DNA of 64,000 nucleotides from Wuchereria bancrofti (taxonomy: Eukaryota; Nematoda; Chromadorea; Rhabditida; Onchocercidae). Positions 12,101-23,188 of this stretch are shown here, in pieces; position 1 is the first letter of the stretch, and the number at the start of each line of letters is the position of its first letter. Below the pieces are notes generated by a model that saw only the letters and a program-made list of their open reading frames with translations, was not told where the DNA came from and did not search any database. The stretch is taken from the NCBI GenBank assembly GCA_005281725.1, contig SSBO01000007.1:2424402-2488401 (forward strand), given 5' to 3'. The position numbers were made by a program, and so were the translations under genes.

Positions 12101-15075
12101 ATATTGGGATTTTTACTAAACAATATTTTGTGACAAAAATTAAACGGGATTTATTTAAGCTAACCCATCACATTAATTAGCAGAATTTTTAGGCAATAAT
12201 TAAGAATGATAAAGGCAAAAATAATAGAAAGGGTAGAGGATTGAGGTAGAAATGAAATTCAAATTGTGAGGTTGGAAACAAATTAATAAAACATAATGTG
12301 TTCAGTAACTGCTTATTATATCATCTTTCTTGATAGAATACAAACTTTAATTCATGAATTCTGCTAAAATTCAAACTTTTATATAACTCAAGCATTGACC
12401 TTTTCCAAAAAATTTGTACAAGCTGCCAAACAGCGGAACATACGGCTCGAGGATTTCCATCAGCAAGTTCGTTGACGCTTATCTGACTGAAACGTTCATC
12501 ATTATCGACAAGCCGAAACGCATTTGATATATCCTGTACTCGAGAACCCGAGCTTATCTGAAATATTATCATTTATCTATATATATATATATGAATAATG
12601 TCAGGGTGCGAACTACCAATTCACCCAGTATAGCAAACAATCGATATTAACTCAATCTGTATTGGACATGTTTATCGGACATGTCACAAAATGACCATGG
12701 GTTTCCTAAAATTGATCTATCCACTCAATACTGACTTTTTGTCTCTAGTTTCGGACCAAGAAAGAGGGAGATAGATTAAATTAGAAATTTCTGAATCAAA
12801 ACTGAAGTAATTGACAAATTTCACCAAAAAGTTTGTGCTCCGATGCAATCAAATTTTTAAATAAAAGCATTTATAAAACTTACAAATAAATCGCCCGTGA
12901 TAAGTCGCGCAAAAATAGATAGAAATTTTGTATCGAAAATATCGCTTAGTTCTTTCACTACTCCATCAGCTAATGAATTTGCCCAGCGTATAAATACAGC
13001 TTCCTGGATATCGTATCGATCATCTGGAAATCATTTTTTTTAGTTAATTTCATGTTCTTTTGTAACAAAGTTCAAGTAATTCTTGTGTGAAATTTCAAAA
13101 TTGATTCTGGAATTATTCTGATTTAAATTCCATTCAGTGACAATTAAAGATATTAATAACCATAATTCATAGTTCCTAAAAACCCTCCCAACTTAATCAG
13201 AAAATGGATCAAAAGAATGAATCAATAGCGCTTTTAGACGATGAATTATTCCTAAAAAATTGCTGCAGTGAATGATCGGATAATCCCTGAGGTCCTTCTA
13301 GATATCACTGTCTAGATATCAATGTCTTATCGAGTTATTCACTTTTAAGCTAAACAAATATTTTCAATTCTTCCAAATGTTATTTGTAAATTGCCAATTT
13401 TTAAGCTCATAATTTTCGATTGGGTCATTTAATAAGTTTTATGGGACTAAAATTAATTAAACTTGGAACTTAGCCATGTGAAATAATTAAATGATTTTCT
13501 TTCAAGATGGAAAAAGCTAATTTATAAGCTGCAAAATATGTGCGGCATTTTATGTTTGCTTTTGGATTAGGCCAAAATTTAACTTAAATTGATAAGATGA
13601 AGTTTATAACAATGATGCAATTAAATTATAGACTACCAAAAATAAGTCTGTAATGCCAATGAAGTTAAACAATTTCAGTCCACTCAATAAATTTAGAAAA
13701 TTTTTGTCTTACTAAAAAGTTGTATTCTGTTTTACACACTAAGTCCGAAATTCTTAATGATTCAAATTAATTCTTCAAAGAAAAAAAAACTGAATCTTCT
13801 AGAAAAATAAAACAGTTGTTTGTTGACCCATTCAACATAAGTTTTTTCTGGCTTAATCAACAAGTCGCATTGTTTTAAATCTATAATTCTCAATTTTTGT
13901 TTTCACCAACATTTGCATTGATCTCCCAAATAATAGGAAATGAAACGATTGTACAGTGATGTAATAAGACGGAATACTCTCAGAAACTTTAAACAAACTA
14001 AGATAGAAGGTCGGTTAAGCCGTCACTTTATAAACATTTGATCGGTGAGTGACAATTCTGGTGATTGTAAAAGAATAATCAACACAGAATCGGTAGCTTT
14101 TCACTTTACGCCGTTGACGGTACTAAATTTAATTGACTCACAGAGCTGTAAAAATAAGGTATACGATGATGAAAAATGGCTTATCCTGATTTTCGATATC
14201 TTGATATCTTAGAATTGCTAAAGAATAGCTATTCATTGAGGTCGGTTATTAGTGATTTTGCCAGGTGGAAGGGTGAGAAGAGGATTTAATTTTTAAATAT
14301 CAATATTTTTGCATAAAATAGCTAATCTTAAATTCTGCAAAATGCCTACTGATAAATATCATTTCATTAGCATCGACAGTAATTAAATTGCTTGAGATGC
14401 TGAAGTTTATTTCAAAATTTAATATCTGACTATGCGTGCTATCTAATAATTCCTAAAAATATTGCTTTCGCAGAAGGAAGTAGGATCACTTTTGATAAGA
14501 TCATATAATCAAATAGATTAACAAGTTTTCAACACATGTATTCTTTTTGATTTAAATAATCGCATTTCATAAATTTATATGATGGAGCAATGCTTGTCAC
14601 TTCATGATGAAGATAAGTCAGCTAAAGTAGTTTTATTTGGAAGAAGCATTCTACTATAACAAATTTTTCCAGCTAATTGCTTCCGAAAAACTAAAGTTGC
14701 CATTATTTTTAAGGAAAAAGTGGTGCAATGTGTTGAGTGAACAACGATATTAATAAGGTATTATGATTTTTAATTGATGAAATCTTAATTGATTATCAAT
14801 TATAATCGTTCCTGCGTATTGCTTTAAAATTTTTAATGCGAAGTAAGCTTTAAGTGAAGAAAGATATAGAATAAGAGATGAACAAATGACAAATGATATG
14901 TGATACCTGAAGATATATAATTACTTTATAATTAAAAATGATAATCGGTGGATTGTTTAATTAGAGAAAGTTTCGATTAAGCAAACGGAAGCAAATTTAA
15001 CAAACCTTTCTCCAATTTCTTCTCCTTTTTCTCATCCTTTTTCACTTTTGCGGAAGAACTTCCTGAGAAGAGCAT
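109..15075 (-). CDS. dys-1: Dystrophin orthologue, N-terminal part (18 coding exons; 3' end outside window)
   Basis: Dystrophin links cortical actin to the membrane glycoprotein complex in muscle. Coding exons in transcript order: 15006-15075, 12884-13023, 12400-12557, 11784-11936, 11287-11402, 10601-10947, 8954-9115, 8626-8717, 8004-8174, 7366-7492, 5002-5102, 4540-4663, 2530-2785, 2127-2251, 1643-1846, 1263-1470, 768-964, 109-267. They total 2910 nt, 970 codons, and every junction keeps frame. The start ATG at 15075 opens MLFSG followed by a Lys/Glu-rich stretch. Two calponin-homology (actin-binding) domains follow: CH1 about residues 27-125 (motifs FIRWANS, ELADGNPRAV), CH2 about 135-235 (DWCVERA, SSWRDGYALNA, NPELF). 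Next comes an acidic Ser/Glu/Pro linker in exon 6, then helical spectrin-like repeats to the window edge. The donor after exon 7 (low end 8954) is weak, and the intron after exon 10 is GC-AG. Worm dystrophin is about 3,700 residues, so roughly a quarter is present. CH order and linker fit dystrophin better than spectrin or alpha-actinin. Confidence 0.93.
452..627. repeat. Pair of 35-bp imperfect direct repeats in a dys-1 intron
   Basis: Positions 452-486 and 593-627 match at 31 of 35 bases by eye (shared core GAGACACCT..CATATTAAAA). Both copies lie in the intron between dys-1 exons 768-964 and 109-267. No function is evident. Confidence 0.7.
8312..8464. repeat. Foldback repeat cluster in a dys-1 intron
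   Basis: Two near-identical 33-34 nt units (8381-8414 and 8419-8451; one substitution, one indel), plus a partial third at 8312-8332, are built on GATGTTATGAYATGTTATGG. The two full units are bracketed by perfect 15-bp inverted arms, TGATGTCTAATCCAT at 8366-8380 and its reverse complement at 8450-8464. The cluster is intronic (between exons 8626-8717 and 8004-8174). It could be a small foldback or MITE-like relic; no transposase is seen. Confidence 0.75.
10229..10267. repeat. Homopolymer T/A tract
   Basis: A run of about 20 T followed by GGG, A7 and T6 lies inside the dys-1 intron between exons 10601-10947 and 8954-9115. It is simple low-complexity sequence prone to length error. Confidence 0.8.
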
Positions 15076-15209
15076 TTATATCATAAGTGTGCGTGCGCAC
15101 AACTAACAACAGCAACCACACAACTGCGGGAGTGCACACACCTACGCGGACAGACAGACTGGGCGATCACGCAGTAATTGACCGCAATACTGTTAGTGGG
15201 AAGAATTCG

Positions 15210-15360
15210 AAGATGATGATGATGATGGAGGTGGTGGTGACAGTGACGGTGACGATAAAGGTGATGGTAGCGGGGTGAGGTGATGGTGCTGTTGATGACA
15301 ATGATATGAGATGGTGATGGCGATCGGGTACGGTTGGTTAATGGTGATAGTGATGGACGA
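15210..15360. repeat. Imperfect GAT/GGTGAT tract upstream of dys-1
   Basis: A run of GATGATGATGATG passes into GGTGGTGGTGACAGTGACGG and then degenerate GGTGATGG units. It lies 135-285 nt upstream of the dys-1 start codon. The tract keeps all frames open locally on both strands, which makes spurious Met-, His- or Ser-rich ORFs here. Confidence 0.8.
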
Positions 15361-16091
15361 ATGGAAATACCACGGGAATTGAGAGGACAATAAGATGAAA
15401 GCGAGGAGGGAAACAAACTGCCACCTTGCCAATCTCCATTTCCTTCCCTACCATCCCTTTATTTCACTCTCCACTTATGCTCTCTTCAATACCTCAGGCT
15501 TTGAGCTCGAGATTCTCGTGCTGTCATCGTTCGGCTTTCCTGTCTCTTTCATATTCTACATTCTATTTCACAATTACTCCTCTCTATCAGTACTATTCTT
15601 TGTTCTATACTCTCTTTAAAGCAAGATCTCGAGATTGTCGAATTCAAGCTTCCCAGTGTTGGTCGATTATACTGCATTGATTGTAATGATCAGCCGTTGG
15701 AAGTATCTCATCATTTCGATGCCTAATTTCTAAACTTTTGTTCTTTTGCAATAAAACATCAACTTGCTATTCATTGCTTTTCAATTACTCTGAAACATTT
15801 CACCAATCACTCATTTATTTCATATCTCAAAGAAAAAAAAAGAAAAAACTTATTTTCAAATGTTTTTTTCTTTTCAACCATTACTTTTTATTCCACTTCT
15901 TTTTGACCGAATTTTTCCTTCAAATTTTCCATTCGTTTCACATTCGGCTCATTCCCACGAACGACAGAATTAATCTTAATTTTCACCCTTCTTCACTGCC
16001 ATCGCAGTTTCATGGACTTTTGATAAACCATACTGCATTTTAAATTTTTTACACTGCAAATAGGAATCAAAAAACAATTACAGTTACATTT

Positions 16092-16192
16092 TCAATTTTT
16101 ATAGAAAATTTCTATAAAAATTGACTAAAATACCGAATCTTTAAAGTTTTGTATTTTAGTCTTTAAAATCTTTAAAGACTAAAATACAAAAC
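16092..16192. repeat. Two adjacent palindromes sharing GACTAAAATAC
   Basis: 16092-16124 is a 16-bp perfect inverted repeat around one central base. 16146-16192 is a 22-bp perfect inverted repeat with a 3-base loop at 16168-16170. The word GACTAAAATAC occurs directly at 16123 and 16177 and inverted at 16151, so the two palindromes are nested relatives. ACCGAAT flanks the second on both sides. Confidence 0.85.
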
Positions 16193-18716
16193 CGAATGCA
16201 ATACTAAAAGTAATGCTGCAATCAGTCGGTGACAATTCGGATTCAAAAAAATCTCTCAAACCAATCATTCATCTTCCCTTTTTTACGGTCTCACTAAATG
16301 TTGCTTGGTTTGGAAATATCATTTTCCACAACTATTACAGTTATCAATATACCAGAACATAAGATCTCTTAGCTGAATAGGAGCATTTGTTATCGCTGAC
16401 ACATTTAACGGAACTGATAGATAATCTGAAAACCTGAAATCACTTGTTTTATTGTTGCCGCCAAGCTATCATTCTCTTTATCATGACCATTTACGATAGT
16501 GGCAATAACTTACTGCAAAAAGTTTAGTAGAATTTTAACTTTACTTTTTGTAGAAGGTGACCCATTACTAATTCCTCAAGCTTTTACATCATTTCGAATC
16601 CACACATAATTTACTTTTGAGAATAAAATCAAAATATTTCAGAGATGCATAACAAAAGCTAGATTAAATTACTCCGGCACGTTCTTAAAATACCGTATTT
16701 ATCCTGGAAGAAAAGATATATGATTATTAGCAGTAGAATAATAAAGCCGATACTGTTCATTAGTAATAAATATGCTTTCAGTGAAGCGCTTTTTGCAAAT
16801 AGAGCTATATCAGTATGATATTTCCTCAATTTCGAATGAAAATACCTTTAACTTCAAAAATGTTCGCCTTATATTCATAATTATCAACCCTCATGCAATA
16901 TGAATCAATAAATTTCATTGAAAATTAAACAAACCTTCAAGATCCATATAATAAGATAGTGTTTTTCTTCTTTCTTTTATTTGACATTTCTCTAAATCTC
17001 TTGTCAGCTAGCTTTAATCTGAAAACTAAACTAATGAAAAAAGGTATTTTTTTGGCAATAATTAGTTACAACTATCTTATTAAAATACTAAACTTATTAA
17101 AGTCGAATAAATGAGATTTGAAATATAAAAATGAAACTATGAGGTGTCATTTTGATCCTTTCGAAGAATCTCTTTTAATTTATTGGATTTTAATTAGCCA
17201 TAATACATATCATTTGTATATTATACGAATTAGATTAATAGCTATCTCGTACTAAATGCTTGATTACATTGAAGCTACTTCAAAATGAAAGGATTCATTC
17301 CACTTGAGTTATTAGTATAATTCGAGGGAATATTAAGTTGTAGTTCAATTTTTTATTTTTTGATTTAAACCTGATTTAAATTAATTGAAATGAAATTTGA
17401 AAATGCTCAATAAATTGTCAAGCATTTATTCATATTCCGCTTTAGCATTGTTTTCCTTTCATGATCGTCAACAGCATGATCGTCACCAATAATGAAGATG
17501 GAACTGATCTATTCCTCGGGTACTAAAAACAGCTTCAAAATTTATCACTTTAATGAAAATAATGCACAAATTTCAGAAAAATAAGCAAAATTTAAGTGAA
17601 ATGCGTTTTTGTTGGGAATTCCCTCACTTATTTTTTCTGTGATTTTACGTGAAAATATACAAAGATCGAAATCAAGAAGAAAGAAATTCCAATTCATATA
17701 AGTTAAGTGTTTGACTAATAAAATTCGACAGTACTTAACAACAAAATGAGCAGAAGCTGTACTCAATCTTAATAGATTTTATTTTTAAAAATAACGACTT
17801 TACTTTAAAAGTATTAAAATGTATCCTATTCTCACAAGTATGGACAGTGATAAATAAGCTAATTTGAGGCTAACTTTACTCATTCCTTTTTCAACCTTTC
17901 ATAACAGTAATTGGATTTATAATTTTCACTTTATAACTGGAAGGAAATACACCCTCAATTTTCTAAACTGTATAAGCAAGCAGAGAGGAATGTTTAACCG
18001 ATATTTGAAAGTCTTTCTTTGGAAATTAATTTGCGGGGGAGAAATTCTTAGCAATTAGGGTAACGACTAAGCATCAGACGAGATGAAATCAACTGGAGTT
18101 TGGACTGACATTGTGATTTTGGATTGACAATTTTGATTTCAAGAACTCTTCCGTAGAAGCAGATGGAGAAGCGAGAAGTAGAGGCAAAAAAAGAATGTCC
18201 AATTGGTCAACTATGGAACTACAATGCTTGCTTAGTCAGTCCAGTTTTGAAATGATCTCATAAATCTATCACCACTCATATCCTCCCGAGGATAACTAAA
18301 CTTTGCTATTCATGAGATGTTTCATTCTTGTTTGTCAGTGAAAAACTGCTCATCCGAAATGAAGCTTTTTTTTGCTAATTCATTTCTACCCAAAGTGGAA
18401 GAATATTCCATAGTATTATCAGTGGAAGCGCAGTTTTATGGAGGACGATTAAGGAAGATTAGTAGAAAACGGAAAAACCGAATTATATATTCGTTTAATT
18501 TCAGAAAACTTTTCAGTTGTGAAGGATCAGGAAAATCCTAAAAAATGAAAGTACAAGAGAAGTGAAAAGTTTATTTCCCATTACATAACAAATGCACAGC
18601 AGCAAAAACAGTAATACAAGAAACGCAAAATAATCTTGGCTCACATACCATGAATATTCTGCACTGATTTAAGATGGTCTCAAGACAAAATAACCTGCAT
18701 AACTTGATATATCCGA

Positions 18717-20730
18717 CTACCAGCCTAACCAATTGACAAAATATTCACAATTCTGCGGTGATATGATATGACCTGGTTTACAATCAGCCTGAATGGGACA
18801 ATGAATACAAGGACAAAGAGATGGAGCACAGCGAGTCATCTTAGCTGTCAGGGCCCGATACATGCCATCTGCACGACGTTCGATGAAGCCATCCAACAGT
18901 GCTACTGACAGGATACTCTCAATATCCACAACACTGAGTTGCACACGACAAACACCCTTTTCACGAATGAATTGTGCTACCTCGGTGGAACGAACGAATG
19001 CAAACTCTCGAGCAGCTGAAGGGTCATTTTTGTGGTTATCTTCAGATAATTTCCGCTTGCTCTGTAATGCTTTTTCTTACTATCTTGAACATAAAGGGGA
19101 AAACACTGACAAGTATAAAATTCAATCAACTCGCACTGCACCAAACAAAGAGCTAATAACTTCAAAATAAAAATAAGATACGATATCAACGCCTCTTATA
19201 TTAACGATGAAAATAGTAACCTAGTTACAAACAAGATTTCCGTTGTCAGAAGTAATATATAATTATATATAAGCAACATAACTTTCCGGAAGAATCAGAA
19301 ATCTTGAGAAATAATTTTCAAAAAGCTTTTCGAAAAATTCAACCTGTCTGAAAGTGTATTCAAATTTTGAGAGTAGATTTAGTATATAACTGATAATTGC
19401 GTAAATTTTAGTAAAGATTTAGTATATATATATAACTGATAATTAAAGTATATAACTGACAAATATCGAACTGATAATTGCGCTGTAAGCAACCTACTAG
19501 GAGTGGTTTGTATCAGTTCGAATTTCAGTTGCTTCTTTATTTTTTGCAAAATTAAGCAGCTATTTCAAAAACTATGACAAAAATCACCTGCAACATCGCA
19601 ACACAAATATGTGCCAGAGTTTCGACAAACTGTGAATCCAACTGTTGATCGGAATAAAATGTTCCACCTGTTAAAGACTCATCTGCCACCATATCGTACA
19701 ACATATAGCATTTCTTTGTTGTACCTACCGCCTGTAAAAAGATGCATCTTATCTTACTAAAATTAGAATGCAACTGCGAATTGGTATTTCATTTACGAAT
19801 AATGCTTTCAGGTTTCTGGATTTTGTTTGCATAGACACCGAAAATGATGTAATTAAAGTGCATCGCATTGTTCGAAACGATGAAAAAACAGAGAAAATGA
19901 CAAAATGTGAACTCCCTTCCTTTGAAAGGAAGAAGAACCTTATTAAAGCATCAGTAAAAAAACTCTCATTGAAATGGGTCAAATCCAAGAATCGACATGA
20001 AAGTAACAAATTTCTATTCAAATATATAAAATCAAAAAATAAAAAGAAACTTTTATCGACTTAACAAGTTTGCGTTGTTCCAATACTTTCAGAACTTTAC
20101 GCATTTGCGTCTGCGACAAACCAGTCCGATCACGAATATCCCGTATCCAAATACCTTTTTTACCCGATTCTTCAATTAGTGAATAAATCTGCAACATAAG
20201 TGATTTTAAGTTTAAATTGAGCAGGACACGAAAAATCGATGAAAGCAATAAGTAATGAGAAACTTTCAATATCTAAGTAGTTGTAGGAAAATATGATCAG
20301 AAATGTCCCGCAGAATAAAACGGAGAAGAAAACGGAAGTGCCAATAGGTCAAACCATTGTAAACTATCTGGTAGTCAATTCGGCATAATTTTAATGTCAT
20401 TTCATCAATTGCTTAATGACAGCAATATGTAAAAAAAAAAATGATCAAAAATGAAGAACTGCTCACCAACTGTTCCTCATGCGTGGCATCTGCAATTTGA
20501 GTGCCCTTCCTTAAACGTAAGATAAATGCAGCAGATGTATGACCAGGTAACATTTCGATTTTACCCGATGATAATAAGGCATTGACTGCTTCGCCACGTG
20601 CTTTGACATCCATCCCCGTTGTTCTCTTCATCAGATCTTCGTTACTTAAACCATCCTCATTACTTGCTAAAACAGCAAGTACACTTGCCTGTGATGCAGA
20701 AGCTTCTTCTTCTTCTTCTTCTTTAACCAT
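18717..20730 (-). CDS. POLR3F: RNA polymerase III subunit RPC6 (POLR3F / C34)
   Basis: This subunit belongs to the Pol III heterotrimer that recruits TFIIIB and opens the promoter for tRNA and 5S transcription. Exons: 20467-20730, 20051-20188, 19588-19731, 18717-19061 (stop 18717-18719). All joins are phase 0 and give 295 residues; the human protein is 316. The N-terminal winged helix is in exon 1, a second in exon 2 (KKGIWIRDIRDRTGLS), and the family block TTKKCYMLYDM..SLTGG is in exon 3. At the C-terminus four cysteines fit the known Fe-S ligand pattern, in CPCIHCPIQADCKPG and the final ISPQNC; they fall near residues 266-286. The start is the first in-frame ATG of an exon opening with a Glu-rich run. 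Nothing is missing from the family core. Spacing to dys-1 and TCF25 argues for an independent promoter above 20730. Confidence 0.95.
19381..19482. repeat. Degenerate TATATAACTGATAATT repeat
   Basis: Several imperfect copies of TATATAACTGATAATT(GCG) lie in tandem in the last intron of POLR3F. It is simple AT-rich satellite-like sequence. Confidence 0.6.
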
Positions 20731-23188
20731 ATTGATAAGATTGGGACGATTTGTTACGGATTCAGTGCAAAATGCATTACCTTAAAAATTTGCAGTAGTA
20801 TGCCATATCAGATTACCACAAAAACCATCCAGAATAAATAAAAAATTGAATTTTGGTTTAGTTTAGATAACACTGAAACCTGTATAAGGTTTCAATTGTT
20901 TTCACCCATTACCAACCAATTTATTTTAACAATGAATACCTACAGATAAAAGGCTACGAAAGCAAATAACTTTGAAATGTCCCCTAAATAAAATGAGCTC
21001 AATCTCCCAAGGAATAATTTATCAGAGCTCCACTCTGGCCGACTATAGACGGATTTGATCGTTTTAATGAAAATAATAATGATAAAATATTTATTAAGAA
21101 TTTCCAAACTAAAATCGTCATAGAAGAAAAAACAAAATATATAGGGGAATAATATGAATAACGTATACGAATTATATAACAGTAAACAAAGATAGAAAGC
21201 AAGTAAACAAATCAGCAGCAATCAGCTAGTAAACAGCATCAAACTATAGGCGAATAAGAAAGTGAAGAGCAGAAACAACTGTACAAGTAATTTGAGGGAA
21301 GACAATACATGAGAATAAAGCTAATGTAAGGAATACTTACGATCAGTAAGATACATACCATCATTTGATGAAAAATCATGCGGTACTGAAGTTCTAAGTA
21401 TCACTTCACAATTTCGCATATTATTGAACTACACCAGGAAGAGTATTATGTTTCGAGAATCACTGCATTTCGCACATTCTTATCCATGAACCTATCCGAA
21501 ATTCTCTCTCATCCCTCTTTGTAAAGCATCCATAAATTGATTGCAATATCACATCTCTCTTTGTAGATAATTTACTACTAAAATATATTCATGTCTTCCT
21601 CTTCAATGTTTGCATTTTCCTAACACAAAAAACCAATTATCTTCAAAATGATTTTTTGAAATAAATGATCCCAATTGATAACCATTCAATACACTAAAAC
21701 AGATCCCTGTCCACCTTACCTCAATTTACGTAAATAAAAAGATTTGTCGTTAAAATAGCAAATTCATTCCGAATTATAATGATTCTATTTCTTAGCGATG
21801 AAGTAATATTTCACCACTTAAAACTCATATCGCCAATGAAAGATGTAACTCCCTGCAAGAAAAAGATTACCTGTTTTTTTCTTTTGCAGTGTAGAAATTT
21901 TACAAATCCGAAACACAGATGATACTGTAGACAAAATTCAAAATTATGGTAAAAGTTCAACCCAGATCGAAAGAAAAACCACTTGTACTACTTGTCAAAC
22001 GTTACATTTTTTGAGCAAAATATTTCGCCAGTAACACAACCACCGCCAGCTGACTTAATGAAACAATACAGATAATAGGACTTGAACTCTCGTAATGCAT
22101 TCCGGCACTCAACGATCCTTTAATCTAACACCTTTTGTTATATGAACTCATTGCTTTTATATAAACTTATTGATTATATGAGCTTATTGATTGATTTAAA
22201 TTTTAATTCAAGATAAAGTACATCATTATTAGACTATTGCAGCTCGTAGAAAATAGCTAGCATGAAAAACGATTTTTGCAATATTGAGATAGCAAGAGGA
22301 AAAAAGAAAACTAGAGGAAGAGGGCCCTGAGTCTGTTTTCTATCACCACTCATTAGCTCTTTTCCCTTTTCGTTTCCTTTTCCCGACAAACAAAAGGTAA
22401 ATGAATGGTTTTAGTCTCACGTTTTCCACAAAATAAATGGGAACAAACTACTTTGAGAAATTATACTTTCTTTTATCAACTTTCGAAAAAGTTTCAAACT
22501 TTCTTTTCGCTGCACTTAAATATTGAAGAATTGCATTTAAATCCTATAATTTCTAGTTTTTATTTATTTTGTGCGGCTATCTGTAAAAACTTGGCTTTAT
22601 CGATTAAATAATTCCATAAATTTATATCTTGATCTCTCTAGCCGCCTACTTTGGTGTTTACTGTTATATAAATAGGCCTAATATTTATTTAGGTCCGAAA
22701 AAACTTGTCAGCTTTTTTCGACACGCGAAGGGATCTCCAATCATTTATTCAAAATTTTGATTTTTTTTTGCATGACAATAATTACTGACAAAAAGAAAAC
22801 CGGAAATTCATTACTGGAAAATAATGAATCCTCCGATTAATACGGTACGAAATCTTCTTACTAGAGCTGTTAAAAATAATCCATTAATACTACAAGTAAA
22901 TCGGAGCTTCCTCTTCTTCTCCTCTCTGCCTTCTCTTTTTCCTTTCCCACACATTTTTGTCTTCTTCGCACTGTCTCTAGATTTCGCAGCTCGGCTCAAT
23001 GTCTACCACAATTAAAATATATATATATATGGATACATAGAAACATCAGCAAACGGATGAATATCATTTCGTCATAAGAAGCATAACAAAGAGGGCGTAA
23101 AAGTACTAACACAGTTTTAGCTCATTGAGTAAAATCTTCCCTTCACTCCTTATTCCTCCGGCTTTCATCTCACTCCAGCTGGACCGGC
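20731..23188. other. Intergenic: POLR3F 5' flank / TCF25 3' flank
   Basis: No supported complete gene. The part just above 20730 must hold the POLR3F promoter and the part just below 23189 the TCF25 3' UTR. An in-frame plus-strand ATG exon candidate (22824-22895, donor CAA|GTAAAT) is discussed with the nested gene at 25021-25822. An ORF at 22405-22611 (+) has no splice or homology support. An (AT)n tract lies near 23017-23031. Confidence 0.5.

Larger units (their letters stand above)
15076..18716. other. Intergenic: dys-1 5' flank / POLR3F 3' flank
   Basis: No supported gene. It holds a GAT/GGTGAT-rich tract (15210-15360), a pyrimidine-rich stretch at 15400-16000 as read on the plus strand, and paired palindromes at 16092-16192. 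The rest is AT-rich sequence with only short random ORFs. The proximal few hundred bases above 15075 should contain the dys-1 promoter and leader. Both flanking genes are on the minus strand, and 3.6 kb is too far for an ordinary nematode operon. Confidence 0.6.

Noticed and set aside
15081..15432. Overlapping ORFs of 63-111 codons on both strands upstream of dys-1 (His-, Ser- or Met-rich)
   Set aside because: Produced by the GAT/GGT repeat tract, which lacks stops; the residues are simple translations of the repeat.
22072..22134. tRNA-like segment on the minus strand (box-B-like GAGTTCAAGTCC and an A-box-like TTAGATTAAAGG)
   Set aside because: The T stem and acceptor stem do not pair and no standard anticodon arm of 5 bp with a 7-base loop forms. 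At most a degenerate relic.
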